64,000 bases of DNA. Source: Rosellinia necatrix (lineage: Eukaryota > Ascomycota > Sordariomycetes > Xylariales > Xylariaceae). Location of the stretch: the NCBI GenBank assembly GCA_021209875.1, contig JAGYVD010000010.1, positions 1,116,001-1,180,000 of the forward strand, given 5' to 3'. Shown here in pieces: positions 10,099 to 20,525 of the stretch. Positions within the stretch are counted from its first letter, which is position 1, and each line of letters begins with the position of its first letter. Under the pieces are notes generated by a model. The model ran no database searches. It had not been told where the DNA came from and saw only the letters and a list, made by a program, of their open reading frames with translations. A program made the translations under genes and the position numbers.

Positions 10099-13000
10099 AT
10101 GGCCGCACCCTCTGACTCGGTGTCGCGAATCTTCACAGCAACATCCCTCTCTAACAGGACATTTCTAGGGAAATCCCTGACACGAGGCACTGCAGATACC
10201 ACCAAGAATGAACAGGATGGCCCAAAAGGTCCCTTAGGCCTGACGACGTTATCGGGACCGGATGGCCAGGCTGTCGCCGACCTCGTCTTTGTACACGGCC
10301 TCAATGGGGGTTCACGGAGTACGTGGTCAAAAACTAGCGAGGGGACATTCTGGCCGCAAGATTGGCTTCCTCGCGATGATGCGTTCAACGACGTTCGTAT
10401 CCATACGTTTGGATATTCTTCGGGGCTCAACCACGACTCGGTCCTAAATGTCCACGACTTTGCGAGTAATTTGCTGGCCTGCATTTACCATTGCCCTTCC
10501 CTTGCTTCTAGTGTATCAGTAAGTGATCCATGATCTGCAAATCGAACAAAATTCTCATCAGTCTTAGGGGCCAATCCTATTTGTAGGTCATAGTATGGGC
10601 GGCTTGGTGATCAAAAAAACGTATATCCTCGCCCGCCAGGCTTTAGAATATAACAGCTTAGCCGATAGAATACGGGGTGTTTTCTTCTTAGCGACACCTC
10701 ACCAAGGAGCCGGGGTTGCCCAGTTGCTAAGCCGCATCCTCTCTCTTGCGCCTGGGTCACGACCCTTTGTGAACGACCTGTCGCCCGAGTCAAGCATGCT
10801 ACAAGCAATCAACGAGGAATTTCCCCGTTACTGCCAAGACCTACAGCTATTCTCGTTTTACGAGACGCAGCCAATATATTATGGTGTAAAAAAGGGCCTC
10901 ATCGTGGAAAAACACTGCGCGGTCATGAACTATCCCAACGAACTCCGCACTTACCTGGATGCGAACCACCGCGACGTAGCTCGATTTTCTACACCGACAG
11001 ACCCCTCTTATAAATTGGTTCGGGATGCGCTTGCGACTACGATCCGTAGTTATAAGGCATCAGCGAAAGCAGAAGAGAAAGCACTCGAGCACGTCGAATT
11101 GGAAGCTCTCAGCAAGTTTCTCGGTGTTTTCGGCGCACCTGAAGACGACCTCATAACCAACGAATCGCAAAGATTACCCGGCTCTTGTCAGTGGCTGCTA
11201 CACAGAGATTCTTTTCAACAGTGGCGTGATGCTCTGACCTCGAAGGTTTTTTGGCTCCGGGGCCGGCCTGGGGCTGGAAAGAGTGTTCTTGCATCACATG
11301 CCATCAATCATCTACGCGCACTAGGTCTGGATTGCTGCTACTTCTTCTTTACTGACGGCGACAAGGGCAAAGCTACTATAAATTCTCTGTTACGTTCCAT
11401 AGCGTGGCAAATGGCTGTCATGCATCCTGACATTTTTGCGACGATATCGAACGTTGCAAATTCGTGGAAAGACTCCCCGATTGATAAAGTCGACCATATC
11501 CCGGTGTGGCGCCGTATTTTCGCTGTTGCTATTTCGAAAATTAGATTAAAAAGGCCGCAATATTGGGTTATTGACGCTCTGGACGAGTGCAGAAATGGCC
11601 TGGAGCTTATGCCATTTCTCAGGAAGATCCAGGAGATTTGGCCACTTTGTATCATGGTCACATCAAGAGCCAGTGTCGATACGTACCTCAACACGACAAA
11701 TCCTTCAATGGAGGTTATTTCAGAAGTCATGTCAGAAGATGATAGATCAGACATTGCTTCTTTTCTTAGTGCAAACCTCCACCATCTTCCGGGTGCAACG
11801 GCGGGCGCACAGCAAGACATCTCTGACCGTATTCTCAAGCACTCCAGGGGTTGTTTTTTATGGGTGAACCTCGTCATCAAAGAGCTGCGCCAGGTTCATA
11901 CGGCCGCCGAGATAAGCCAAGTGTTGGATAGCAACCCTTCTGATATGGATGCCCTCTACGCCAGAATACTTGATGACATGTCTCACGCCAAGTTCGGCAA
12001 GGATCTGGCAAAAGCTATCCTCACATGGGCAGCCTGCACGTTTCGCCCGCTGTCCGTGGACGAGATACATTTTGCTATCGAAAAAGACATTCAAGACTCG
12101 ATTGACGATATCGGGAAATCCATCAGCACCTGCAGCAACCTAGTTTTTATCGACAAGGCAAAGAAAGTTCAACTTATTCATCTCACTGCAAGGGAATTCC
12201 TCACCCGGAAGGACATCAGCTCTGAATTCATTATTGAAAGAGCACTAGCACACAAGAGATTGGCGCTTGTTTGTATCAATACACTGTGCGGAGGGCAGGT
12301 GAATGTGAGAAGAAGTTCTAGGGCTCGTCATTTAGCGAGTGACACGACCAGCACCACTGACTCAGTGCTCTACGACTACGCGTCTACATATCTCTTCCAG
12401 CACGTCCTCCAAGTAAAATCCACTGACAACGATATTTTTATCGAATTGGCGAAATTCCTCGGGTCACGCGAAGTGCTGGTCTGGATTGAGTATCTGGCTA
12501 AAAGGTCTGACTTACAGCGATTATATCAGGCTGGCAAAAATTGCACAAGTCTGGTTACCCGCCGAGCGCATCAGACACCCCCCATCGGGATCCAGAAGCA
12601 GTTATTGCTCGTTGAACAATGGGGCATCGATTTGATCAGGCTTGTGAATAAGTTTGGCAAACGACTCAACCAATCCCCATCCTCTATTCACTACTTGATA
12701 CCTCCTTTCTGCCCGTCCGAGTCCGCGTTTCGAAAGCAGTTCGTTACTGCGTATCGTGGGCTTAGTATACAGGGCTGTGTCCCGAATAATTGGGATGATT
12801 GCCTTAGCACGATCCACTACCACCGGCTCTCCAAGCCGATGGACATCATATCATCAGGCAAAAGAACAGCTTTAGCATTATCAAATGGGTGGGTATTCTT
12901 CCTAGCATAGAGATACATCTCTTCGCTGCAACAGCCATACGGAAGCCGATGTATAGAAGTAGTCCATCCGCTAATTATGTCTAGAACTGCTGTGATCTAT

Positions 13001-15046
13001 GACAACGCGACGTTGCTAGAGACCCATAATTTCAAACATCAAGAGCCGGTTTGGAGTATATCATTCAGCGAAATTGGTAAACTTTTCGTCACCGGCGGAG
13101 CGAAAACGGTCAGAGTATGGGATCTCGACACTTCCGAGCAGGTGGCGTCGTTCCGTGTCTCTGCTGTGTGTATGTCAATAGCCTTTATAGAAGACGATGA
13201 GATGCTTCTAGTAGTGGCCAAGAACAATTCTATCATTTACTGGGACATAGTCAATAACGTGGCTCGCGGCGAACCTATCGATTGGACAAGAGACCTTCGT
13301 GAGAACGACCCCCAGCTACATGCTCGAAGACCGACAATTGCGGCTTTTAGCGCGGAACAGAATCTCGTTGCGATTATATATAGAGGGGAGGATATTCTCT
13401 TGTGGAGCCTTGACGATGAGCAGATCTACGACATGTACGAAAAAGAGAACGGATCATACCGATACAAATCAACCAAATTAGCTGACGGTGTGACAACGGT
13501 GTGGGCAGTTGCCTTTAGTTCGACATTGGAAGAGAATCTCTTGGTAGCGGCATACTCCGATGGAGATGTTGTTATATACGATACTGATTCAGGTCGGCCT
13601 CGTGGTTCTATAGACGGGATTAACGCACAGACTCTAGCATGCTCTCCGGATGGGCGGACGTTAGCTACGGCAGATTCGCAGGGGAACATCAACTTATTCG
13701 ACCTCAGAACATTAAAATTTATTTATCGGCTGCGTTTCAACACTGATGCTGTTAGAACAAAGAAACTCGCTTTTACGTCAGATAATCTACGCCTTCTTGA
13801 CATACGAGGCAGGCAGTTCAGCGTATGGGATCCGACGGTTCTTCTTCGACAAGAGTTTGAGGACGAAAACAGCGATACGATATCTTGCTCCACGCTCGCA
13901 CCTGATGTGGAGGTTGATGCCGGAGAGAGCATTGCCGTCACCGCGATGACCTGTATGAGAGAGGCACCAAGAACGATATGCGGTAAAGAAGATGGGGCAG
14001 TGCATATTTACAACATCGCTGCCGAACCCCAGAGCCAAGAGCTATTCGTGCAAACCCGCAATTGTGCTATCACACTTATCCAATTCGACGACCAAAGCGG
14101 CATGCTGACGTGCGCCGATGCATCGGGGAGGGTAACGGGTAGGAGATTGGTCCGAGAAGGCCAGGGAAACTGGATCCCGGGCGAAATCTTGTTCGACAAG
14201 ACGAACTTATCCTCTATTACACAAGTTATCGCCTCTGCAAAGCACAATCGGCTTCTCATATCAACCCTCCCATCGGATGCTCTTTGGAGCTTAACAGACT
14301 CCAGCGCCGTCGAGCCTATCGCATGTGTAGAGGGCAGTGCCAAGCCAACCTGGTTAGCATCGCCAATGGATGAAGACTTACTAGTTCGCGTTACCAACAC
14401 CGCTGTTGCGAAATTCTATCACTGGGAATCCCTCGCCCAAATTCGCTCGGTGAAACTCGACTTCCATCAAGATATGCCTTTGAACATCGAGTCTATTACG
14501 CCTTTGCAACACCCCCAATACTTCGCCACTGTTCAAAGACTAAACCCGGACGAACCAGCATCAATCCGCGCACGTCACTTATGGGATCTTCGAGATTTCA
14601 TTCCAACAGTTGGGCTATCCGTCTCGGAGGAAAAACAGGAAAAGATAAGCCCAGTATTAAATTTCAGCCAGCTAGACACCAGAGTTGAAACCGTCGTTGG
14701 AGTCGCCAACGAGCGAGCGATCTTCCTGGATCCAGACAACTGGATATGTTCAGCCGACATCATCGCGCCCTGGTCCTGTCCGGGTATGGAAATAGCTGCA
14801 CCGCCATCCGTGGTAGCGAGTGCCGTCCGCCATTTCTTCATTCCCGATGACTGGGTCAGTCTGGTGAATCAGGTTCTGATAGAAGTGCAGCAGTCCGGTG
14901 AAATCGTCTTCGTCAAGCGGACGGACCTGGCCGTCATCCGTCGCGGGCTCGAGGTTACGGACAAGGGCGTCTTCAGCGGCCGGCGTATCTCTGGTGCCCG
15001 ATCATTAAGCCGACGGCCGGCCGACAAGAGGCACATCACGGTCTAA
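10099..15046 (+). CDS. STAND/NLR-like receptor: esterase-like hydrolase + NACHT + WD40
   Basis: Intracellular signal-transducing NTPase of the fungal NOD-like receptor type, a class linked to heterokaryon incompatibility and non-self response. Exons: 10099-10518, 10568-12888, 12985-15046; 1600 aa. Residues about 60-330 form an alpha/beta-hydrolase (SesB/lipase-like): HGLNGG at 66-71 and nucleophile elbow GHSMGG with Ser149. NACHT: Walker A GRPGAGKS at 372-379, Walker B YWVIDALDEC at 472-481, sensor-like MVTSRA, and a winged-helix region (FRPLSVDEIHFAI) near 620. From about 905 on, WD40-like repeats: TALALSNG, VRVWDLDTSEQ, IIYWDIV, ILLWSLDD, VVIYDTDSG, INLFDLRT, FSVWDP. The second intron (96 bp, gtgggt..ctaattatgtctag) removes a TAG at 12908; splicing joins ALALSNG to TAVIYDNATLLE in frame. 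Its lack would split the gene falsely in two. The repeats are divergent rather than near-identical, so this looks like a stable rather than rapidly reshuffling sensor. The ligand is unknown. Confidence 0.88.
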
Positions 15047-16027
15047 GGTAATCTACCTATACGTATATCTTTCGCCGCGGAAGACTCGGGCCTCAAAGGG
15101 CTCACATAGAAACTACCCCCTTTTGCAGCAGGGGATGCGAGAATAGCCTGAAAACTGGACCAACCCATGGATCCGGCTGCACTACCCCAACCCGTTAAAT
15201 AAAGTCTGTATCAATATAACGCGTTCAGGGGAATCTCGTCCTCTAGTAGTGTAAGACAAATTGGTGGCTGCGTAGAGACATAAATTTTGATCCCGTTATA
15301 TTCCATTTTAGGCCGATGCTATAATCTGGGCGTTATAACCGAACCACTGTGGAATTAATTTCGCCAGTGACAATATGATGCCGAACCAGATGTAATTCTA
15401 CGCCGCCACATGTCACCTTAGTGACCCGATAAATACCTAGGCCTATATACCCCTCGGGATAAGAGTAGAGCGAGAGCCGGGTCTCGAAGACCATGCCAAT
15501 ATTTATACAACTGATTTGAGCCGCACCAATGTCTCCTGTCCAGGGCGGGGCCGGTCGATCTTGGTTGCATAGCCGGGTAGCCCAAGATTCCCTCCTGGAA
15601 AAACTCGCCTTCTTTTCCACCTTTGTCATGATTCGGACGCGGAGTTGGCTATTCTGGATAGGGAGCACACCGAATCTAGAAACGGCTGCGGAGTACGCTG
15701 TGTCCGCTTGGCCCGCGCGCCAAGGGTGGCCGGCAGTAAAGATCGTCATTTACCTGAGATTTTGCCTAGGTTGCTAAGGCGAGCATCGTGCCTGGATTGG
15801 TGCATAAACCAGCGTGGTCAGCCGTTTTGGTCAGGGGCATCGTCACTTGGCGCCCTAATGCTCGGAGACATCGACCTCCACCGTGTTGCCTAGAGCGCCT
15901 TGCCCGGGCGTCAAGCCCTCCCAATGGACAATACTATATAGTAGGTCGCCGTGGAGGGGAAAGAGATGTGCACGCACCCGCTGCCGTTCACCATCTCCCC
16001 AAGCTGCCACATTGTACCATCGCAATC
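15047..16027. other. Intergenic before the beta-helix gene
   Basis: About 1 kb. Open frames on both strands in 15330-15890 overlap each other and have no recognisable domain. The last 110 bases hold the promoter candidate listed separately. Confidence 0.5.
15921..15942 (+). promoter_or_regulatory. CCAAT and TATA-like elements of the beta-helix gene
   Basis: CCAAT at 15921-15925 followed by ACTATATAG (15933-15941), about 90 bases before the start codon and in the right order for a core promoter. Confidence 0.45.
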
Positions 16028-17189
16028 ATGACCCGATTCTTGAGTTTCGCGACAGCGCTGCTGGCGATCGCCTCGAGCGCCAACGCCCAATGTGGTTCCG
16101 GCTCGCCCCATGCCACCGTCACGGGCTCCGGTAGCTCCTTCACGGCGTCGAAGGGCTCCACCTCCGTGTACTCGGGATCCGATTATAGGGCGGCGATCCA
16201 GGCGGCCGTCGACTCCATCAGCAGCGGGCAGCGCGTTGCGGTCATGGCGTCGGGGTCGATCGGCGCCAACACCATCACGATCGGCAGCGGCAAGATCTTC
16301 GAAGGCTGCGGTACGATCAACACGGCCAACCGGGCCGGCCACGGCGCCATCGAGGTGCTAAACGCGTCGGGCGTGCAAATCCCATATCTCTCTATGAGTA
16401 AGACTGTTCCCCGTACCCTGCTTGGATTGCTGACAGGAAACCCCCCTCTTAACTTCTGATGACAATGCCCTAACATGACTCTCCGGATAAGCTGGCAACC
16501 CGTACTTCGGGCTGCGCTTCTACGGCACCAAGGACCTGGTGCTGGGGGCCATCACGATGAACCTCAGCGGCGGGCTCGGGATCCGGTTCGACCGGGACCA
16601 GGCGGCGAACACGAACGTCAAGATGGGGACGATCACGGTCAACGGGGCGGGCAGCCACGCGGTGGAGACGTGGAACATCGACGGGCTGACGATCGACAAG
16701 GTGGTGGCGCGCAACGTGGGCGAGTGCGGCCTGCTGCTGCAGAAGACGACGAACGCGCGCGTGGGGCTCGTCGACGGCGACAACGTGGCGACGGGGACGG
16801 GGTACGCGACCTTCCGCATGGCCAACAACAACGGGCAGCTGGCGAGCGGCGCGTACACGCCCAACGTCTTCGTCGACAAGGTGGTGTCGCGCGGCGGCGG
16901 GCGCGGCGTCTTCTGCGTCTCGCAGAGCGGCGGCGCCGTCATCGCCCAGGTCGACCTCGCCAACAACGGCAACAACGCGATCCTGCTCGAGAACTGCTAC
17001 AACGTCGCCATCAACGGCGGCACCGTCAACGGCGGCGGCGAGGTCCGCGTCTCCTCCCGCACCGAGTTCCCCGTCTCCTCCGACCTCACCATCAAGCTGA
17101 CCGTCAACAACAACTCCGTCCGCGAGTCCCCCTGCGGCAACAACATCAACTGGTCCATCTCGGGCAACGCCGCCCAGACCCTCTGCTAG
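16028..17189 (+). CDS. Secreted right-handed beta-helix protein (pectin-lyase-like fold)
   Basis: An extracellular protein of 355 aa; exons 16028-16397 and 16492-17189 (94-bp intron with a CTAACAT branch site). The signal peptide is MTRFLSFATALLAIASSANA, with probable cleavage before QCGSG. The rest is low in charge and rich in Gly, Asn, Val, Thr and Ser, with repeating short strands ending in Asn or Gly (for example VLGAITMNLSGG, VKMGTITVNGAG, GLTIDKVVARN, VFVDKVVSRGG, VAINGGTVNGG). This is what parallel beta-helix (pectate-lyase superfamily) proteins look like. GNPYFGLRFYGTKDLVLGAI and WNIDGLTIDKVVARNVGECGLLL suggest a conserved fungal secreted family. Seven cysteines lie in the mature part, the last being the C-terminal residue. 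I do not see a set of catalytic residues that would name it a pectate lyase, polygalacturonase or other lyase. Exon 2 is strongly GC-biased, like the MetE-like gene. Confidence 0.78.
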
Positions 17190-17893
17190 TCCGATATGAG
17201 TTTCAGTAGGTAGAGAGGGGGAGGGGGGGATACCCAACGGTCGTTTTATCCAGCAGTGGTAGGACACCGGGATCTGATAAGCCTGATCCATTGGGCGCGG
17301 GACTATATGTAGATTCTAATAGTTTCTACCTAGGCGTTTAGCAGCACACTTCGCAAGGTCTATTTAGCACATCAATTCTATCTTCTAGTAAAGATTTATC
17401 AGTATATATGTGTTACACGTCAGTTACTCTCAGGTGTACAACTAGCAAGGCGACAAACTCGACCACCAGCTAGTTCAACCGACCGTCGTCAATATCTCAC
17501 AGGGGTTAATGCATCAAAACGAATCTTAAAAGGCAATTTGTCGGGATGAAGTCTACCTAGTTCTAGGCGTGAATCTAGGGGTATATAAGAGATATCCAAC
17601 ATGACGTAGCCGCTCAAAGCCAATTTATAACGCCGCCTTTAAGCTTGACTGTTCCATCAACATTTAGGGCTCACGGGTTTGAAAACAGATTATCTAGCAT
17701 CGGCCGGGAGTCGCACATGCAGCATTTGAGGGTCTTTGTATTATTAAGTAGATAATAATCGAGAAACGTCTATCGCAGCAGAACTATAATACAATGCTTC
17801 TAACGGGTCCTTATCGCGAGGTCTCGGGGACTTACGAAAGGCGAAATCAAAGGGGCCGCCCCGCAGGTGTAGTTGCTGACGCAAAATCATTCA
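17190..17893. other. Convergent intergenic region
   Basis: About 0.7 kb between two convergent stop codons, AT-rich, with no open frame of note. It probably contains both 3' UTRs. Confidence 0.55.
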
Positions 17894-19282
17894 TTAGTAA
17901 CGGCCACTCCTCCATCCCTGCCACCGCCACTTCTCCGGCACGAAGACGATATCAAAGCTGACTTTGTCGAAGACGCCTATGGCAGCACATAGGTCATGGA
18001 ACCCTTCGAGGCCGGTGACGGGCAGGTCTTGGTCCTTGTCCGTCTCCTCGTGGAGATTCCAGCGCCCACTCTCGATACCGTCGCGAGTGAGAAAGATCTC
18101 GACTCTGATGCCGCCTCCGGGAGCGCGGTTAAAGTCCATGCCCAGGCCGAGCGTCTCGCCGCGACGAAAGGGATGTGTGAAGGTCTTGCCGCCCCAACGG
18201 TCGTTGATGTATTTGTTGCCATCGTCCCCGTGGACGCCTACGCTGCCACGATGCCAACCGGGGAGGCGGAATGGCGGGTACGGCGGGGCAGAAAAGCCGA
18301 GGGCGAGTGAGACCTCGTCGCGGGAGTCCTGAAGAATGTGGACCTCGTAGTAGATAGTCTTGCCGCGGCCCGTGGCCAGGGGGCTATGCGCTGAGACACT
18401 GTACAACGGTGGATAGGTTGCTAGGCAGGCATCGGTACCCCTGGATGGAGACTGGCCGCGCCAGACGCCAATGGACTGCAGGTTCAGGGTTCCCTGGAAG
18501 AAGGGCGGCGCAAACATGTTGATATTCCCCGAGTTGCTGGCATTTAACTCAGGCGGCCCCATTTGGAGCGGGTGCGACATGGGGAATTGCCGGCACCAAT
18601 TCTCGCCGGCGTCGGCCTCCCCCTCGGTCGCATTGTTGGCGGGTGATCGGTCGAAGCCGCTGAAGAAGTTGGGCGGAGGTGGTAGGAGTGACGTGTCCGG
18701 GACGGCGGTTTCCCAGTCGTGCTTCTTGGTATCCGCCCCGTGTGGCGGTGGAGGGCCAGGCGGAGGCGCGTAGTCGTGCGAGGGTGGTGGTCCTGGAGGC
18801 GAGGCGAAATCAGAAGATCCTCGACCGTCGTATCTGTGAGAAGGAGGAGGGCCGGACGGAGGCGCGAGGTCTTCGTAGAAAGGGTTATTCTTGGACGGCG
18901 GCGGCGGGCCGGTAGGGGGTGCGTAGTCGTGCGAGGGGGGCGGGCCAGACGGAGGAGCGTAGTCCCCAGCAGCTCGATGCGAGGGAGGCGGTCCGGAGGG
19001 GGCGTCATACTCTTCGGCAGGTCGATGCGAAGGCGGCGGTCCCGGAGGCGGCGCAAAGAAGTCATGAGAGGGAGGAGGAGGGCCGGACGGCGGCGCGTAA
19101 TCAACCGCCCCGGCCTGGTTCTGCAGGCGTTGCGAGGGCGGCGGCCCGGTCGGAGGAGCGAAGTCCTGCGGCATGCTTGCTTTGGAGGGTTGCGGTGGCA
19201 TGCCTACGGATTGTTGCTGTTGCGGTACCTGTGCAGGCCGCGGGGGTGGGTCGTCGGAGCGATCCGAGCTGGTGAAGCACAT
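17894..19282 (-). CDS. SPRY-domain protein with N-terminal proline-rich repeats
   Basis: A 462-aa single-exon protein. Residues about 40-200 consist of nine imperfect copies of a unit of the form [FYL]-A-P-P-x-G-P-P-P-S-H, such as FAPPTGPPPSQ and YAPPSGPPPSHD, which should be disordered and able to bind SH3, WW or profilin-type modules. The C-terminal part (about 245-460) has the features of a SPRY/B30.2 domain: GRGKTIYYEVHIL, VSLALGFSAPPYPPFRLPGWHRGSVGVHGDDGNKY, TLGLGMDF and LTRDGIESGRW. SPRY domains are protein-interaction modules; fungal examples include Rsp5 adaptors (Ssh4/Ear1) and Ran-binding proteins. No membrane segment is present, so it is not an Ssh4-type anchored adaptor. The binding partner is unknown. 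The start is the first Met, in a region with no competing Met nearby. Confidence 0.8.
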   Translation of the reverse strand: MCFTSSDRSDDPPPRPAQVPQQQQSVGMPPQPSKASMPQDFAPPTGPPPSQRLQNQAGAVDYAPPSGPPPPSHDFFAPPPGPPPSHRPAEEYDAPSGPPPSHRAAGDYAPPSGPPPSHDYAPPTGPPPPSKNNPFYEDLAPPSGPPPSHRYDGRGSSDFASPPGPPPSHDYAPPPGPPPPHGADTKKHDWETAVPDTSLLPPPPNFFSGFDRSPANNATEGEADAGENWCRQFPMSHPLQMGPPELNASNSGNINMFAPPFFQGTLNLQSIGVWRGQSPSRGTDACLATYPPLYSVSAHSPLATGRGKTIYYEVHILQDSRDEVSLALGFSAPPYPPFRLPGWHRGSVGVHGDDGNKYINDRWGGKTFTHPFRRGETLGLGMDFNRAPGGGIRVEIFLTRDGIESGRWNLHEETDKDQDLPVTGLEGFHDLCAAIGVFDKVSFDIVFVPEKWRWQGWRSGRY

Positions 19283-20525
19283 TGCGTGATGATTGGTATG
19301 TATGTCTACCGAGCTAGCTTGGAATGACGGCTGGAGTGAGTGGCTGGGGCGGTCGAGACAGGTCGAGATAGGTCTATGACGGGATTTTTAAGTTCGGTCG
19401 ATAGGCAGGAGTAGCACGGGGTATTCGACAGATATACCACACAAGTGGGTGCTTGGGTATGGCGCCGTGTTATGTATGGCAAGCAACAGTCTACCCAGGT
19501 AGGTTAGGTAGACAACGATGTGATGTCCGCTTGTTATTTGTTGTGTAGAATTTGAAATGAGAGGCCGACCAGGCCTGGGCTCGATGTAATTGAACAAAGA
19601 AATTGGGGGGCTCTTGCGGGTGTGTTACTTATCCGCTCCTGCCTCTAGGCATCCTAAGCATGGCCACATCGGAAATAGCACTGCCTTCCCTTACTAAAGA
19701 AGTGCAAAGGAAGTGTAACATGTATGTGTGACAACTTAGGAAGTTGCCCTTGGTGCCATGTATGTACCGAAGTATTTCTGTACATGGCCGTATGAGAAAC
19801 TCACCTGATGAATCTACTTGTACTCAGCCTCATTATACTTAAGGGGACACTATATTTCAGCTTTAAATCCTGTCGCCCGAACTAACTACCTAGGTAGGTT
19901 AGGGAGGGGCACCTGAGATAGGCTTGAGCCAAGTTGCTGTACTGTACAAATATGGGGTTTGCCCCGCAATACTCTATCTTGGCCCGGCTCTGTTCTCTAC
20001 ACTCCTGATAACCATATTATACTATTCGCGATAGTTTAGAAAGTTGCATGCGTATATGTTAATCCAGCGTCGCTGTTGTAGCTTAGGGCTATACTGCCCA
20101 ACAACGGTATATATATGAATGAAGTGAGTGTATTCTTTGCGCATCTATGATAGGTCCCACCGTATCCTATCCACCTATGTGTTGGGCTCAAGTTGGCTGA
20201 GAGTTCCCAAATTCCTCAATTTCTTCCCTAAATACACACACGCTTTGTTCTCGCACCGCTTGTATATTCCACTTTCCGAACCAGTGGGCAACAATGTGAA
20301 ACGAACTATCTTACTGACGCTATCACTGTCATCATTGTCATCGCTATCATTTACTGTCCTCGCTGTTCTCGCTGTTTTCGCTATTTTCGCTGTTTTCGCC
20401 GTTTTCGCTGTTCTCGCTATTCCTGCTGTTCTCGCTATCCTCAGTAACCCTGACAGCGTCAATATAACCATAATAAGCAAGAGAAGCTCAGCCAATATAG
20501 AACGATGAAATCAATGAAATTCATT
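19283..20525. other. Intergenic with 3' flank of the Ca2+/H+ exchanger
   Basis: SPRY-gene promoter (up to about 19700), then AT-rich DNA with ACCTAGGTAGGT units near 19889 and the 9-bp minisatellite listed separately. The 126-codon plus-strand frame at 20128-20508 exists because the 9-bp unit has no stop codon. I do not call it a gene. Confidence 0.55.
20354..20443. repeat. 9-bp minisatellite, ten copies
   Basis: Ten imperfect tandem copies of CTGTTTTCG (variants CTGTTCTCG, CTATTTTCG, CTATTCCTG). It starts about 80 bases past the stop codon of the exchanger, so it is probably transcribed in its 3' UTR. Confidence 0.85.

Noticed and set aside
12977..15046. Separate WD40 gene starting at ATG 12977
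   Set aside because: The ATG lies inside the best-supported intron of the receptor gene, and splicing restores one continuous frame from the NACHT domain into the first WD40 strand.
20128..20508. 126-codon plus-strand frame with Ala/Val/Phe repeats
   Set aside because: It is an artefact of a stop-free 9-bp minisatellite in the 3' flank of the exchanger.
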